Source of the DNA: Ambrosia x helenae
Taxonomy: Eukaryota > Streptophyta > Magnoliopsida > Asterales > Asteraceae
DNA: 64,000 nucleotides
Assembly (NCBI GenBank): GCA_030844895.1
Contig: CM061233.1
Coordinates: 94,883,719-94,947,718, forward strand
Direction of reading: 5' to 3'
A program made the translations under genes and the position numbers. Each line of letters starts with the position of its first letter. Position 1 is the first letter of the stretch. The notes beneath the pieces are model-generated. The model did not search any database. It worked only from the letters and a program-made list of their open reading frames with translations, and had not been told where the DNA came from. Positions 44,059 through 54,699 of the stretch are shown here, piece by piece.

Positions 44059-45170
44059 TGTAACATCACACAAATTTTCTTTATATATATATATATATAT
44101 AGAACTCCATCGTTTATTCATCCGATTCATGTTTACAGTATCTTTACCATCCATTTTGTTAATTTTTTTTTGTTTAATTAATGACTTATAATCAATATTA
44201 AATTGGATTGTATTAAAAATTCTGATTTAAAAACGTTAAAAAAATGTTTGCCTATCCCAGGATTCGAACCCGAGTCCCTGGCGGGCTAAACCTTAACCAC
44301 ACCACACAAACCACTACACCATTTGGTGTATTGTAATGTTAATTAAAACCAATTAAACTTAAACCCTTTAAAGGTCCCTTAGTCAAACCTGAAAAGTCAA
44401 ACATAGTCTCCTAGTCAAGTCAAGTCAAAGTGTTAGTAAATATGGTCTCCTAGTCAAGTCAAAGTGTTAGTAAATATGGTCTTCTAGTCAAGTCAAAGTT
44501 GTTCCTAAATTCTAGCCTAGTCAAAGTAGTCCCTAATTACAACTCTAAATTATACACTATAAATACTATAGCCTACCATTCAACTCTTTATACCATTCAA
44601 TAAAAAAAACATTATTATCCCATCTCCCATATACTAAAGTTTTCATCCATCATTATCTCCTCTAGCTAGTTCCGAGTTTTCCAAGGCATTATTACTAAGT
44701 GTTTGCACGCTCAATAAAACGCACGAACTCATTATGCACCTAAGGTGAGTTTACATAGCCCCTTTTTCTGTTTTACATTTTGGGGTGAAACATGTTTAAA
44801 CATTTTATACTATATCATTTACTCATTCTTTCATTGTTGAAACTTGTGATTCAATTACACTATCATTTATTCATTCTATCATTTGACTGTAACAAAAAGA
44901 CACAGTACAATCATTAACATTGATCAAGCCGCCTGTTTAGATTATAGCGCTATAGGTCTGACAAACCCTTCCCCCCGCATAAATTCAGGGATGATCGATA
45001 ACAGTTACACTTTTACTAACTTGCGAATTAGGTCTCAGTCGACACAAGGTTTGATTGTACAAAAGACGCATTGTTACATGTCGGACTCATACTCTATCAT
45101 TACTCATTATTATACTTCAACTATGATTGCTATACAACATATTGTTTTCAACTATATGCAAAACCTATGT

Positions 45171-47336
45171 TGTAACAACCGGCAAAATTAAGGTAATTCT
45201 GTACTAATTAATTAAACGCGATTAACGTAATTAAATGTAATTATGTGCTGATTGTTTAACTGAGGCCTTAGAAAGATAGAAGTTCCCAAATAATGCATAG
45301 GAATGCATAAGTTTAATGGCAAAGCATGATAGGATCGTGCGCAAGCAAATCTATCCGGTATGGACACTGCGATTACCCGGTAAAAATTTAATAAGCGAAA
45401 CGAACCCCGCACACCCGGAATATAAAATAAATAATATTTTCACAAAATATAATGAGTTTTGGAAACCCAAAGCCATACGTGAAAGCTTATTGTACAAATC
45501 TCCCGGTAACGAATAAAGTGCGCGTACCGCACCCGATACGCGCGTAACACGTAATTTCACCCGGCAAAAGCCGAAATAAATTATCAGTAATTTAACTGGG
45601 CAAAATTTAAGGAATATTAATGGTATTTTAATATTCGGGTGACACGCGGTTAAAACCCCAAGAATACCCGGACGGTACCCGCACAAGATTAACTTAGATA
45701 ATAAAGGGTATTATTTAGCAAAGTGGACCCCACCAAACACCCCTTGGGGCCGGCCATGGCCCACCCAAATGAGTAAAAATCTTTTAATTACCCCACTTTA
45801 ACTCTTCATCTCCTTAATAACCCAATTATTAGAACATAATCATATGAATGCATGGATTTTCATTGGCCAAGAAATTAACTAATCCTCTCCTCTCTCTCTC
45901 TTAAACCCACGGCCAAGCACCCTCTCAAGGTGATCTTACAAGATTTTTACTATCTAATATAATCTCACACAATCTAGCTAAAATATTACATAATCTTGTT
46001 AAGATACATGTAATCTTGGAAGATTTGGAGAAGATATTATCAAGATATAAACACTTGAAACAACAAAAATCACAAACTTCTTCTTCCTTCTTCCTCTTGG
46101 CCGTAAGTTTACACCCCTACCTTAACATTTCTCTTTCAATTTTTGTATCTCCAAATCATCTCTAAATCTTCATCTCACAAAACCCCATTGTGTGTTTCAA
46201 GAGCTTGGAGCTTAATCACTTGGAAGAACACACTAAACCCCACCCAAATCCAAGGTTCTTGTCTTCCCTAGCCTTGAGCTAGTAGTAAGTTTTAACCTTG
46301 TTTTGTTTGTTAATGTTCATATTAAGTGTCTTTATGAGCAAGTTGTACATTGATGGGTAAAGTATGGTTTTGAAACATAAAGAGGATGAATCTTACAAGA
46401 ATAAAAATGGAAGAATAATAACATGAATAAATCTTGGATTGATATTAATAAGGGTGATATTTTATGAAAATGTAGAAATGTATACATACACTTAAGGAAG
46501 TTGATGATTTGGGTATGATTTGTGAAAAGGACTTGAATGTGATGGAAGATGATTTTAATCATCATAAGATGATAAGTTAATGACAAAAATAGATTAAAAT
46601 GGGTTAGATAATCATAGGTGAAAAAGTTCCATATTCAAAGTCCACTCACTTGAATAAGTGAAAAATTGATATTTTGGATAAAAATATGGAACAAACATGT
46701 TAATAGCATTTAGGATGGATTATAAGATCATTAAAAGTGGAATGAAGTAAAAACAATCAAGCATTAAGAAAATGGGTCTTCAAAGTCCACTAAAATGGAA
46801 GAGAAACACTAACCTTGCAAGATGAAAGGAAAAATGCAACAAATATAAGTTAAGGGACTAATATTGTAACTTAGAAAGTTGAGGGACTAAAATATGTATT
46901 TTAGAAACTTTGGTCCAAAAATGCATTAACAAAGAGTTCGGTGTCAAAAGCATAAATAATAGCTTTCCAAGTGTAGTTTTTGACAATCATGAGAAACTTA
47001 CTTGTGTAAACTAAAAGAAGCATTTTTATAAAGATGGGAGTTTTATAAAAATAAAAGAAGTAACACAAGGATTTTATAAAAATAAGATTTTATAAAATAT
47101 TAGTAAAGACTTGGGAAAACTTGTACAAAAATGGATACTTTTATATAAATGGGAATATAAAAGTATCGGAAACATTTTTGGGTTACAAGTTGGACAAGTT
47201 GGGCTAAACATACAAAGTATATTTTCCATAAAAACGCGCAATGGAAACAAATATGAAAAACGCTAACTAACGAACTTAGTTACATGAGCTAACGTAAACG
47301 GACATATGAGAAAAATGTCATTGCGGCAAGATGGAA

Positions 47337-47377
<41 letters not shown>

Positions 47378-48887
47378 AAGAGATAAAATATATATGACAA
47401 GGTGAAACGTGCGTAACACTTTCCTAAGTATAGAAAGAATATTCGTGGGAAAGGAAAAACACAACGTAACGAATTAGAAACGCTAAAACGACACATGTAG
47501 TATCCACGCGATAGTATATGTACATATGCTCGTTTTCGACGAAATTCTAGTATATCTATTTGAATGGGAAAATAGATATGCGAGAAGGAAAACCGAGACG
47601 AGTAGGTGAAATATATCTACGAACGTGTGAATACCGACAAAATCCTAGTACGTTTATTTAAATGGGAAAATAAATGTACGGTGTGGTGAGTCTAGTCGGA
47701 CGTTAAGAATATGTTACCGAACGACAAGAACTTAGCATGTTTATTTGAATGGGAAAATAAATATGTGGCAAAGTGAGTCGGGTCGGATGAAAGAAATCAC
47801 ATTATATCGAGCGAAACGGTCCTAAGTATAATTATTTAAATGGGAAAATAATTATACGTTGGGTAGAATCGTGTCGAGAATAATAGTGTACAAGTCACAA
47901 AGAATATTAATAAGAATAATATACGACTTACAAGGAAAGGGTAATCCATCGCCATTGAACCTAGGATACGAAACTATTAAACGGGAATTGGGATAAAGAC
48001 GTGGTCGGGAAGTTGGGTGTACAACTTGCCAAGGCACAAACACTATAGGTGTAGTGACTTATACGCCTAGAAACATTTGTAGGTGCGGGATCACAAACTT
48101 TACTAGTTTCTTCTTTGAGCTGAGCACAGTTACAGGTGAGTCTCACGGCCCCATTTCTAAACATTTTAATGTTTTTATGGGGGAAAGATATGTCGGGATT
48201 TGTTTGACGGGTTGGACACTTGAGTTGTGATCGCCACTCGGGGTTGAGACCTCCCCACTATAATCATTAATTCAGGAAAGAGAAACCAAAGGAATATTTG
48301 GATAGTACTATTGGTGCCTGACAAGGCCCACCCCTAATCGATAGCGTCGATTATGCATCGGCGTATGCCTGGGGTGCACGTATTCTGAAATCAAGTCGTA
48401 GGAATACCGAGTAACGACTTGGGGCGGGGCATTATTAATTGTCTTGGTTTGGTTATAGGCTCAAGTGAATTGTAGGACTTTGCAACTCCTATAAATGTCA
48501 TAACAAGGATATTCCCACTTAATAAAGTTTTATTAAATCAAAACCTGTGAACTCACCAATATTTATATATTGACGATTGTAAACATATCTTTCAGGTAAT
48601 TGACTGATGAAGGTTAGCGTGGCAAGCAAGGTCGGGGGAATCTCCAAGTCGGGCGTTGGATATCATAAAGGGGACTCGTCTCTCTATCCCAAGGATCTCG
48701 GGGTATAGGGAGGAGCCTCCCTATTTATTTCAAAAACAATTTTAAGATTATGTACGAATAATTTGACATGATTTTCGGCGTTGAATAAATTCCCGTTTGT
48801 TTAATTAATATTGTGGTTTGCATTAATCTTGGCTTAATCCTCTTGAACCGTCGCGCCACGTGTTTCCGCCATAGGCGTGGTGTGACA
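45171..48887 (+). mobile_element. Solo LTR, 3.7 kb, of an unrelated gypsy-like element
   Basis: Starts TGTAACAACCGG and ends GGTGTGACA, flanked by perfect 5-bp target duplications TATGT (45166-45170 and 48888-48892). No primer site, coding domain or internal direct repeat is seen, so this is a solo LTR left by LTR-LTR recombination. It contains a (TA)n run (47340-47373), six structured hairpins (47.0-47.86 kb) and an intron-like segment (48136-48595). Confidence 0.85.
47022..47857 (+). other. Six hairpins with a shared ATGGGA loop and differing stems
   Basis: Stem-loops at 47022-47052 (11-bp stem, loop GATGGGAGT), 47134-47167 (13 bp), 47552-47579 (10 bp), 47648-47679 (12 bp, one G-U), 47736-47765 (with a G-U) and 47826-47857 (12 bp). 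The last five have loop [A/G]AATGGGA. Stems differ in sequence yet each is self-complementary. The last four lie 87-98 bp apart. Role unknown; could be RNA or single-strand DNA structures. Confidence 0.8.
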
Positions 48888-49155
48888 TATGTATTCTCAC
48901 CAACTACTTATAGTTGACCCCCCCCCCCATCTTTCCAACTTAACATGTTTCAGGTTTTATTTGCTATTGGAAGTTGTACAAGTCTTGGAACACATAGGAG
49001 CTTTGGACCTAGTTTATGCAAATCAAGTTTATGTAATTTGTATGACAAATTGTAAATTGTTTAGTAATATTCAACTTCCATTTAGTACCATGAGCTATTG
49101 TACAATCATCACTACGTGACACCTCGATGTTTCCGCCATCGGTTGGGGTGTTACA

Positions 49156-49950
49156 ACCGGGCGGTGAGTTCGAAACCGGTACGGTTCGTTACGGGGCGGT
49201 CAATTCGAAACCGGTACGGTTCGCCGGGCGGTCAGTTCGAAACCGACACGGGTGGATAACGCGCCGGTCAGTTCAAAACCGGTACGGGTGGATAATGGGA
49301 CGGTCAGTTCGAAACCGGTACGGATGGATAACGGGCCGGTCAGTTCGAAACCGGTACGGATGGATAACGGGCCGGTCAGTTCGAAATCGGTATGGGTGGA
49401 TAATGGGTCGGTCAGTTCGAAACCGGTACGGATCGTTACCGGCAGTCAGTTCGAAACCGGTATGGTTCGTTACCTGGCGGTCAGTTTGAAACCGGTAAGG
49501 TTCGTTACCGAGCGGTCAGTACGAAACCGGCACGGATCGTTACCGGGCGGTCAGTTCGAAACCTGCACGGTTGGATAACGGGCCGGTCAGTTCAAAACCG
49601 GTACGGGTGGATAACAGGCTGGTCAGTTCGAAACCGGTACGGATGGATAACGGGTCGGTCAGTTCGAAACCGGTACGGGTGGATAACGAGCCGGTTAGTT
49701 CGAAACCGGTACGGATAGATAACAGGTCGGTCAGTTCGAAACCGGCACGGATCGTTACTGGGCGGTCAGTTCGAAATCGGTACGGATCGGTACCGGGCGG
49801 TCAGTTCAAAACCGGTACGATTAGTTACCGGGCGGTCAGTTCGAAACCGGTACGGTTCATTACCAGGCGGTCAGTTCGAAACCGACACGGGTGGATAACG
49901 GGCCGGTCATTTTGAAACCGGTACAGATCATTACCGGGCGGTCAGTTCGT
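49156..49950. repeat. 36-bp GC-rich minisatellite, right part
   Basis: About 22 units of the same family as at 37.2 kb. The array resumes with ACCGG, the target duplication of the LARD, so the two parts were one array. Confidence 0.95.
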
Positions 49951-49972
49951 TTAATTGATGGGATGTGTTATC

Positions 49973-50345
49973 TGAAAACCACAAACGAGTAATTAAACGT
50001 ACCAAGACGCGTTAAACAGAGTCTGGAACTCCAGGATATCGATTAGACACACAAAATTTGATTTTTATAAAAAAAAAACCGGTATCGATTGTATAGTCTG
50101 TGTATGACGTACAACGATTTATGAATGTTCTTCAAACTCGGATGTTTGTACCGAAAACCACAAACGAGCAATTACACGTACTGAAACGCGTTAAACAGAG
50201 TCTGGAACTCCAGGATATCGATAACAAACGCAAAAATTGTATTAAAAAAAAGTGGTATCGATTGTAGAGTCCATGTATGACGTACAATGATTTATGAATG
50301 TTCTTCAAACTCGGATGATTCTATCGAAAACCACAAATGCGCAAG
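49973..50345. repeat. ~177-bp direct repeat, two and a bit copies
   Basis: The phrase 'GAAAACCACAAACGAGYAATT' starts units at 49973 and 50153; a third partial copy starts at 50326. Units share 'GTTAAACAGAGTCTGGAACT' and 'TTCTTCAAACTCGGATG'. Confidence 0.9.
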
Positions 50346-50480
50346 AAACGAACCGAAACGCTACGAACGAATTTTTTTTATTTAATACAACATAAAACTA
50401 TTAGAAATGAATTAAAAAAATTTTTAATCGACCAAAACCATTTAAAATGAATTAAAACAATATTTTTTTTAATAAACCCT

Positions 50481-50575
50481 CGAAGCACCTCGCTTTGGCC
50501 AAAACGAGGCGCCTGAAGGTGTCTGATATTATTCGAAGCACTTCGCTTTGGCCAAAGCGAGGTGCTTCGTTTTGG
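50481..50575. repeat. Palindromes sharing the GGCCAAAGCGAGG core
   Basis: The perfect-but-one palindrome 50534-50569 (arms CGAAGCAC[T/C]TCGCTTTGG) and a related copy at 50481-50512 contain the core also found in the 126-bp palindrome at 24.0 kb. They may be terminal or subterminal repeats of one DNA-transposon family. Confidence 0.75.
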
Positions 50576-50832
50576 GTTTAAAAGCCAAAACGAGGTCAGA
50601 GCCACCTCGCTTGGCTCTTCTTCTCCATACACACACATTGCAACACACACACACACACAACCCTACCGGTCAAGGTTGAAGGCTCGGGCTCGGATTCTCG
50701 GTCAAGGATCCTCGGACACACACCGGTTAGTTATTATTAATTGTTATTATTGAATTGGGCAACGATTTGGGTGGTTCCGGTTGGGTGGTTCGTTGGGGAA
50801 GACGACCAAAGTGGCTCGCTTTGGCCTAAGCT

Positions 50833-50842
50833 AGCCGCTTTG

Positions 50843-50881
<39 letters not shown>

Positions 50882-51058
50882 GTTATTGTTACGATTATTA
50901 TTATTATTATTAGGGTTATTATTATTATTATTATTGTTATTATTATTATTTTTCTTATTATTATTATTATTTTTATTATTATTATTATTATTATTATTAC
51001 GATTATTATTATTATTTTTATTATTATTATTATTACGATTATTATTACTATTATTATT

Positions 51059-51090
<32 letters not shown>

Positions 51091-51168
51091 TTTACGATTA
51101 TTATTATTATTATTATTACGGTTATTATTATTATTATTATTATTACGGTTATTATTATTATTATTACG

Positions 51169-51203
<35 letters not shown>

Positions 51204-51247
51204 GATTATTATTATTATTACAATTATTGTTATTATTATTATTACGA
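50833..51247. repeat. (TTA)n microsatellite, ~410 bp
   Basis: ATT/TTA repeats with regular ATTACGATT interruptions. All open frames across it are homopolymeric artefacts. A second short (ATT)n lies at 52200-52236. Confidence 0.95.
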
Positions 51248-51390
51248 TTCCGAAAACTCCCAAAAACCAATACTGATAAAGATACTGAAAAACATACGGT
51301 ACGGTATCGGTTCGGTATCGGTACCATACCGATACTGAAAATACCGAAACCGAAAACCTCTAAATGTGGATACCGATAACGAACACTCTC

Positions 51391-52199
51391 GGTTCGGTAC
51401 GGGATGGGTATCGGTTCGGTATTCGGGGGCTATATGTAGAAGAGCCTTATAAACGAGGGTCTAATTTTATTGAATACGCGGAAGACTGGCCTCGACCTGG
51501 TATGATGGTCAGTCTTCTGCATATTTAACAAAATTAGCACCCGGTTTCTAGCGTTCTTCCATTAGTTATCCATTTCTTCTTCACCCGGTTCTACAGCCAT
51601 AGGGCGTCTTTTGGGTCCACCTTGGCTTTTCGGATCTGGGCCTGGCCCATCTGGTAGATGTTCCCGTCCTTGATACAAAAGTCAATGTGGAACCAAAGAC
51701 TCCATAGGGTTGCCAAGATGGACGAAGAGTATATGGATAAACTAAATGGAAGAACCTTATAAATCGGGTGATAATTTTGTTGAATATGCAGAAAACTGAC
51801 CATCATACCAGGTCGAGGCCAGTCTTCCGCGTATTCAACAAAATTGGACCCTCGGTTCGGTACGGGATCGGTATCGGTTTCGGTATTCGGGGCTATATGC
51901 AGAAGAACCTTATAAACGAGGGTCTAATTTTGTTGAATACGTAGAAGACTGACCTCGACGTGGTATGATGGTCAGTCTTCTGCATATTTAACAAAATTAG
52001 CACCCGGTTTATAGCTTTCTTGCTTTAGTTATCCATTTCTTCTTCACCCGGTTCTACAGCCATAGGGCGTCTTTTGGGTCCACCTTGGCTTTTCGGATCA
52101 GGGCCTGGCCCATCTCGTAGATGTTCCCGTCCTTGATACAAAAGTCAATGTGGAACCAAAGACTCCATAGGGTTGCCAAGATGGACGAAGAGAATATGG

Positions 52200-52200
<1 letters not shown>
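51391..52200. repeat. ~350-bp direct repeat with an inverted copy between
   Basis: 51391-~51745 is repeated at 51854-52200 (offset ~463 bp). The space between (51750-51853) is a reverse-complement copy of the ~90-bp segment 51440-51545 that starts each unit, so this segment occurs in +, -, + order. It contains its own small inverted repeat GAAGACTG...CAGTCTTC. No gene. Confidence 0.88.
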
Positions 52201-52237
<37 letters not shown>

Positions 52238-52319
52238 GCTTACTGTTATTATTATTAATTATTATTAATTAATAATTATTGTTTACATAGATATGGATTC
52301 AAGTTTTTTTTGAGGGGGC

Positions 52320-53669
52320 TTATGGTGGTGGAGATGACGCTGGGTCGTCTGCGTCGCCGCAGAAGGGTTGACAGGCTCCACCACGGACCCTTTAAGGGAC
52401 CACCAGTACCTGGAGTTTGAGACCATCACAAGGATGCGCGGCGCAAGTGCAAGAAGCTGTGTCAAATGGCTGTCGACCCTCAGATGTACATCAGTTGGGA
52501 TCTTTTGGATAGGGTCGGGGAACCGGGAGGGCGAACGACTTTGTGGGGTTTGACACTCCATGGCGCCGTCTCTTTGACATAGCCAAGGAGGAATCTTACC
52601 GGGAGTTGACAATCAAGTTTCTGTCGTCGTTCGAGGTACTGGATCTGTCCCAGCACCCGAACCCAGCTGAGACTTTTCGCCCCATCCGATTTCGGTTGGC
52701 GAGGCATTGGCAGGAGATGACCCATGAGGTATGTTATTTCAAGTATCTGTCATTTTATTATTATGTTCCCAAAAGTTGTTAATATTTACAATTATTTTTT
52801 GCAGGAATTTGCTGTTGCTTTGGGGTTGTACACAGCGGCGGAGATTGATACTGGTTTGTACCGGGATACTGTCAAGATGGTGGATAGGCCGCACCTGGTC
52901 AGTTTTTGGAGGTACATCGCCACTTCGCACTTTGGTGCAAATATGACGAAGGCGACGTCGATTAGGGACCCCCTGTACTATTTTTTGTAGTATGTGATCG
53001 CCACCTCTATCGTAGGACGAGGGAGCAGCCGGGAGAAGGTCAACCAAAGTGACCTTTTCTTTTTATATTGTTTGATTATGCGGCAGCCGTGCAACCTAGC
53101 CGCGTCCCTGGTGGAGTACTTTCAGTGTGCGCATAAGCGCGAGGCTCGCGCACATCTCCATGGCGGGGCGTTCATCACCGTCATCGCGCGTCGTCTGCGC
53201 CTCTCGCCAGAAACTGACCCCCATCTGTCGCCCAAGATCCCATCGGTGGAGCTCGGTGAGGTTAATGCCCGGAGCATGGGGATCCTGACGGAGGTCGAGA
53301 AGGGAGTGCATCGGTTTCGATCTCTCGGCACCAGGAGGCCTTTTGAGCCGACCCCCTTCTAACGCCCGATGATATACTGACCTACCTTGACGAGCGTCCG
53401 GAGTACCTCTGGTGGCGGACCAGGCGGGTCACGGCGACGATGCTGACGACGATGACGGCCCCCACCTCCTCCGCCACCACAGCAGCAGTACCCCCCGTCA
53501 TATATATGATGACCTCACTCCTGCTGCGCGTTACGTGGCCGATGACATTGATCGCCGCATCGGTCAGGTACAGGAGGTTCAGCAGTGGACGATCGAGGCG
53601 ATACAGGCGCTGGCACAGCATTGGGGGGTAGAGTTACGCACACCACCAGGGGGCCCACCACCGCCATAG
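52320..53669 (+). pseudogene. Spliced ORF1-like transposon-associated gene (plant mobile domain type)
   Basis: Recognised from 'TPWRRLFDIAKEESYRELTIKFLSSFE', 'FAVALGLYTAAEIDTGLYRDTVKMVDRPHLVSFWRYIA', 'LFFLYCLI...CNLAASLVEYF' and 'HLHGGAFITVIARRLRL'. This is an ORF often annotated as retrotransposon Orf1 in Asteraceae, related to plant mobile-domain proteins. An intron with clean sites (GAG|GTATGT...TTTTTTGCAG|GAA, 52730-52804) joins the first two blocks. TAG at 52988-52990 interrupts it. Upstream (52.4-52.54 kb: 'DPQMYISWDLLDRVGEPGG') is in another frame. The C-terminus from 53412 ('DDIDRRIGQVQEVQQWTIEAIQALAQHWG') is again shifted and ends TAG 53667. Confidence 0.72.
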
Positions 53670-54260
53670 TGATTATGTTTCTATCTTACTTTCATTAGAC
53701 TTTTTTGCAGTTGTATTTTTTTTTTTGGCATGTACAAACTGATTACTATTATGCACTTGATCTTTTGTTTATATGTTGTCTGTTTTGAATGTTTATTTTT
53801 TTTGAAAGGCCAACGAATCAATTTCCGAGCATTCTCGGGCACCCTTTTGGCGAATCAGGTACTCGAGAGTACCCGGGCCACCAATTGCTAACAATTCCCT
53901 GGAAAACCCGACCACTCACCCGCCCGAAGGCACGACAATGAAATAATCGGTAAAACCGTTCGGGATCAGGACCAAATAAAACTAACATCAAATTATAAGT
54001 TGCAAGCCAGTAAAACCAATGAGATCCAAACAGTAAATATCTGATTATAAACGTTAAAAAATCACTCAACCCTTTCAATCCCAAACCAAATAAAACTTGC
54101 GTGTTATGAACCAAAACAACGCCACCTTGACCATCAACCACCATATTCGTATCAAAATTCGCAAATTCGTTCAATCTTTCTTCGACGAGGTCTTCTCCGT
54201 GAATAATTTATCCAATCACAGTGACAATCGAACACTTTATAATAGGTTAAAGTTGGGATT
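53670..54260 (-). other. Unidentified block with poly(A) on the minus strand
   Basis: Starts with T-runs (53717-53728, 53798-53806), which would be a poly(A) tail on the minus strand. The minus strand has a 118-residue frame (54174-53818) beginning 'NEFANFDTNMVVDGQGGVVLVHNTQVLFGLGLKG'. I do not recognise it. A processed or retroposed fragment is possible. Confidence 0.35.
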
Positions 54261-54690
54261 ACTTGATTAATTAAAGTTTGATTAGGGTTATTACGTTGTT
54301 TTTTAAATTTAAAAAAATTACAATAGATAAAGACTCTAAATAAATAAAAAAGTTAAAAAATAAAAAAGTTAAAAAATTACAGTGACAATCTAACATACAT
54401 AAACATACATAAACATCCATAGAATCGAGAGAGAAGGGGACGTCGGTGCTTTTCCGGCCACCGCATGTGGCGTAGCGCACGGCTGAGCTATGGCGGCGCA
54501 GCCACACGACGGCGTGTGCATCGTCTTACCATCCATCTCAACCGACATACCATGCACCTCCTTTGCTTCCACCACCTCCACTGTCGACGCCATGTCCTCC
54601 GACTCCACACTACTGACGCTTCCCGTCGTCGCCACTACCGCCATTGCCTCCCCCTCCTTTGCTTTCTTCCACCCCACTACCTCCGAAATA
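54261..54690. other. Intergenic stretch, low complexity
   Basis: An AT-rich part with a repeated 'AAAAAGTTAAAAAA' and 'ACATACATAA', then a CAC-rich part. Short frames on both strands lack motifs. Confidence 0.4.
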
Positions 54691-54699
54691 TTTCATTTC

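Larger units (their letters stand above)
37609..49155 (+). mobile_element. Non-autonomous LTR retrotransposon (LARD-like), with nested insertions
   Basis: TG...CA termini flanked by ACCGG (37604-37608, 49156-49160). Left LTR 37609-41841 (holding a Pack-MULE), primer site, a 2.2-kb internal region with no pol, polypurine tract, and right LTR 44059-49155 (holding a 3.7-kb solo LTR). Net LTR length is about 1.4 kb, with ~98.5% identity by eye. The end 'TTCGGGACGAAGTTCC' before the polypurine tract resembles gypsy elements, so it is probably a Ty3-derived LARD moved by proteins supplied in trans. Confidence 0.9.
44059..49155 (+). repeat. Right LTR of the LARD, interrupted by a solo LTR
   Basis: LTR sequence 44059-45170 and 48888-49155. 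It starts TGTAACATCACAC and ends GGGGTGTTACA. About 19 differences from the left LTR by my count. Confidence 0.9.

Noticed and set aside
45171..48887. A complete small retrotransposon rather than a solo LTR
   Set aside because: No primer-binding site, polypurine tract or internal direct repeats seen; TG...CA ends with one 5-bp duplication fit a solo LTR.
49127..49915. SSKPVR-repeat 'proteins' in the 36-bp minisatellite
   Set aside because: A 36-bp period keeps frames open automatically; no start context, no domain, and the array continues across the LARD insertion.
50737..51379. Frames of 150-210 codons on both strands over the TTA microsatellite
   Set aside because: Poly-Asn, poly-Ile, poly-Leu and poly-Tyr translations of a simple repeat.
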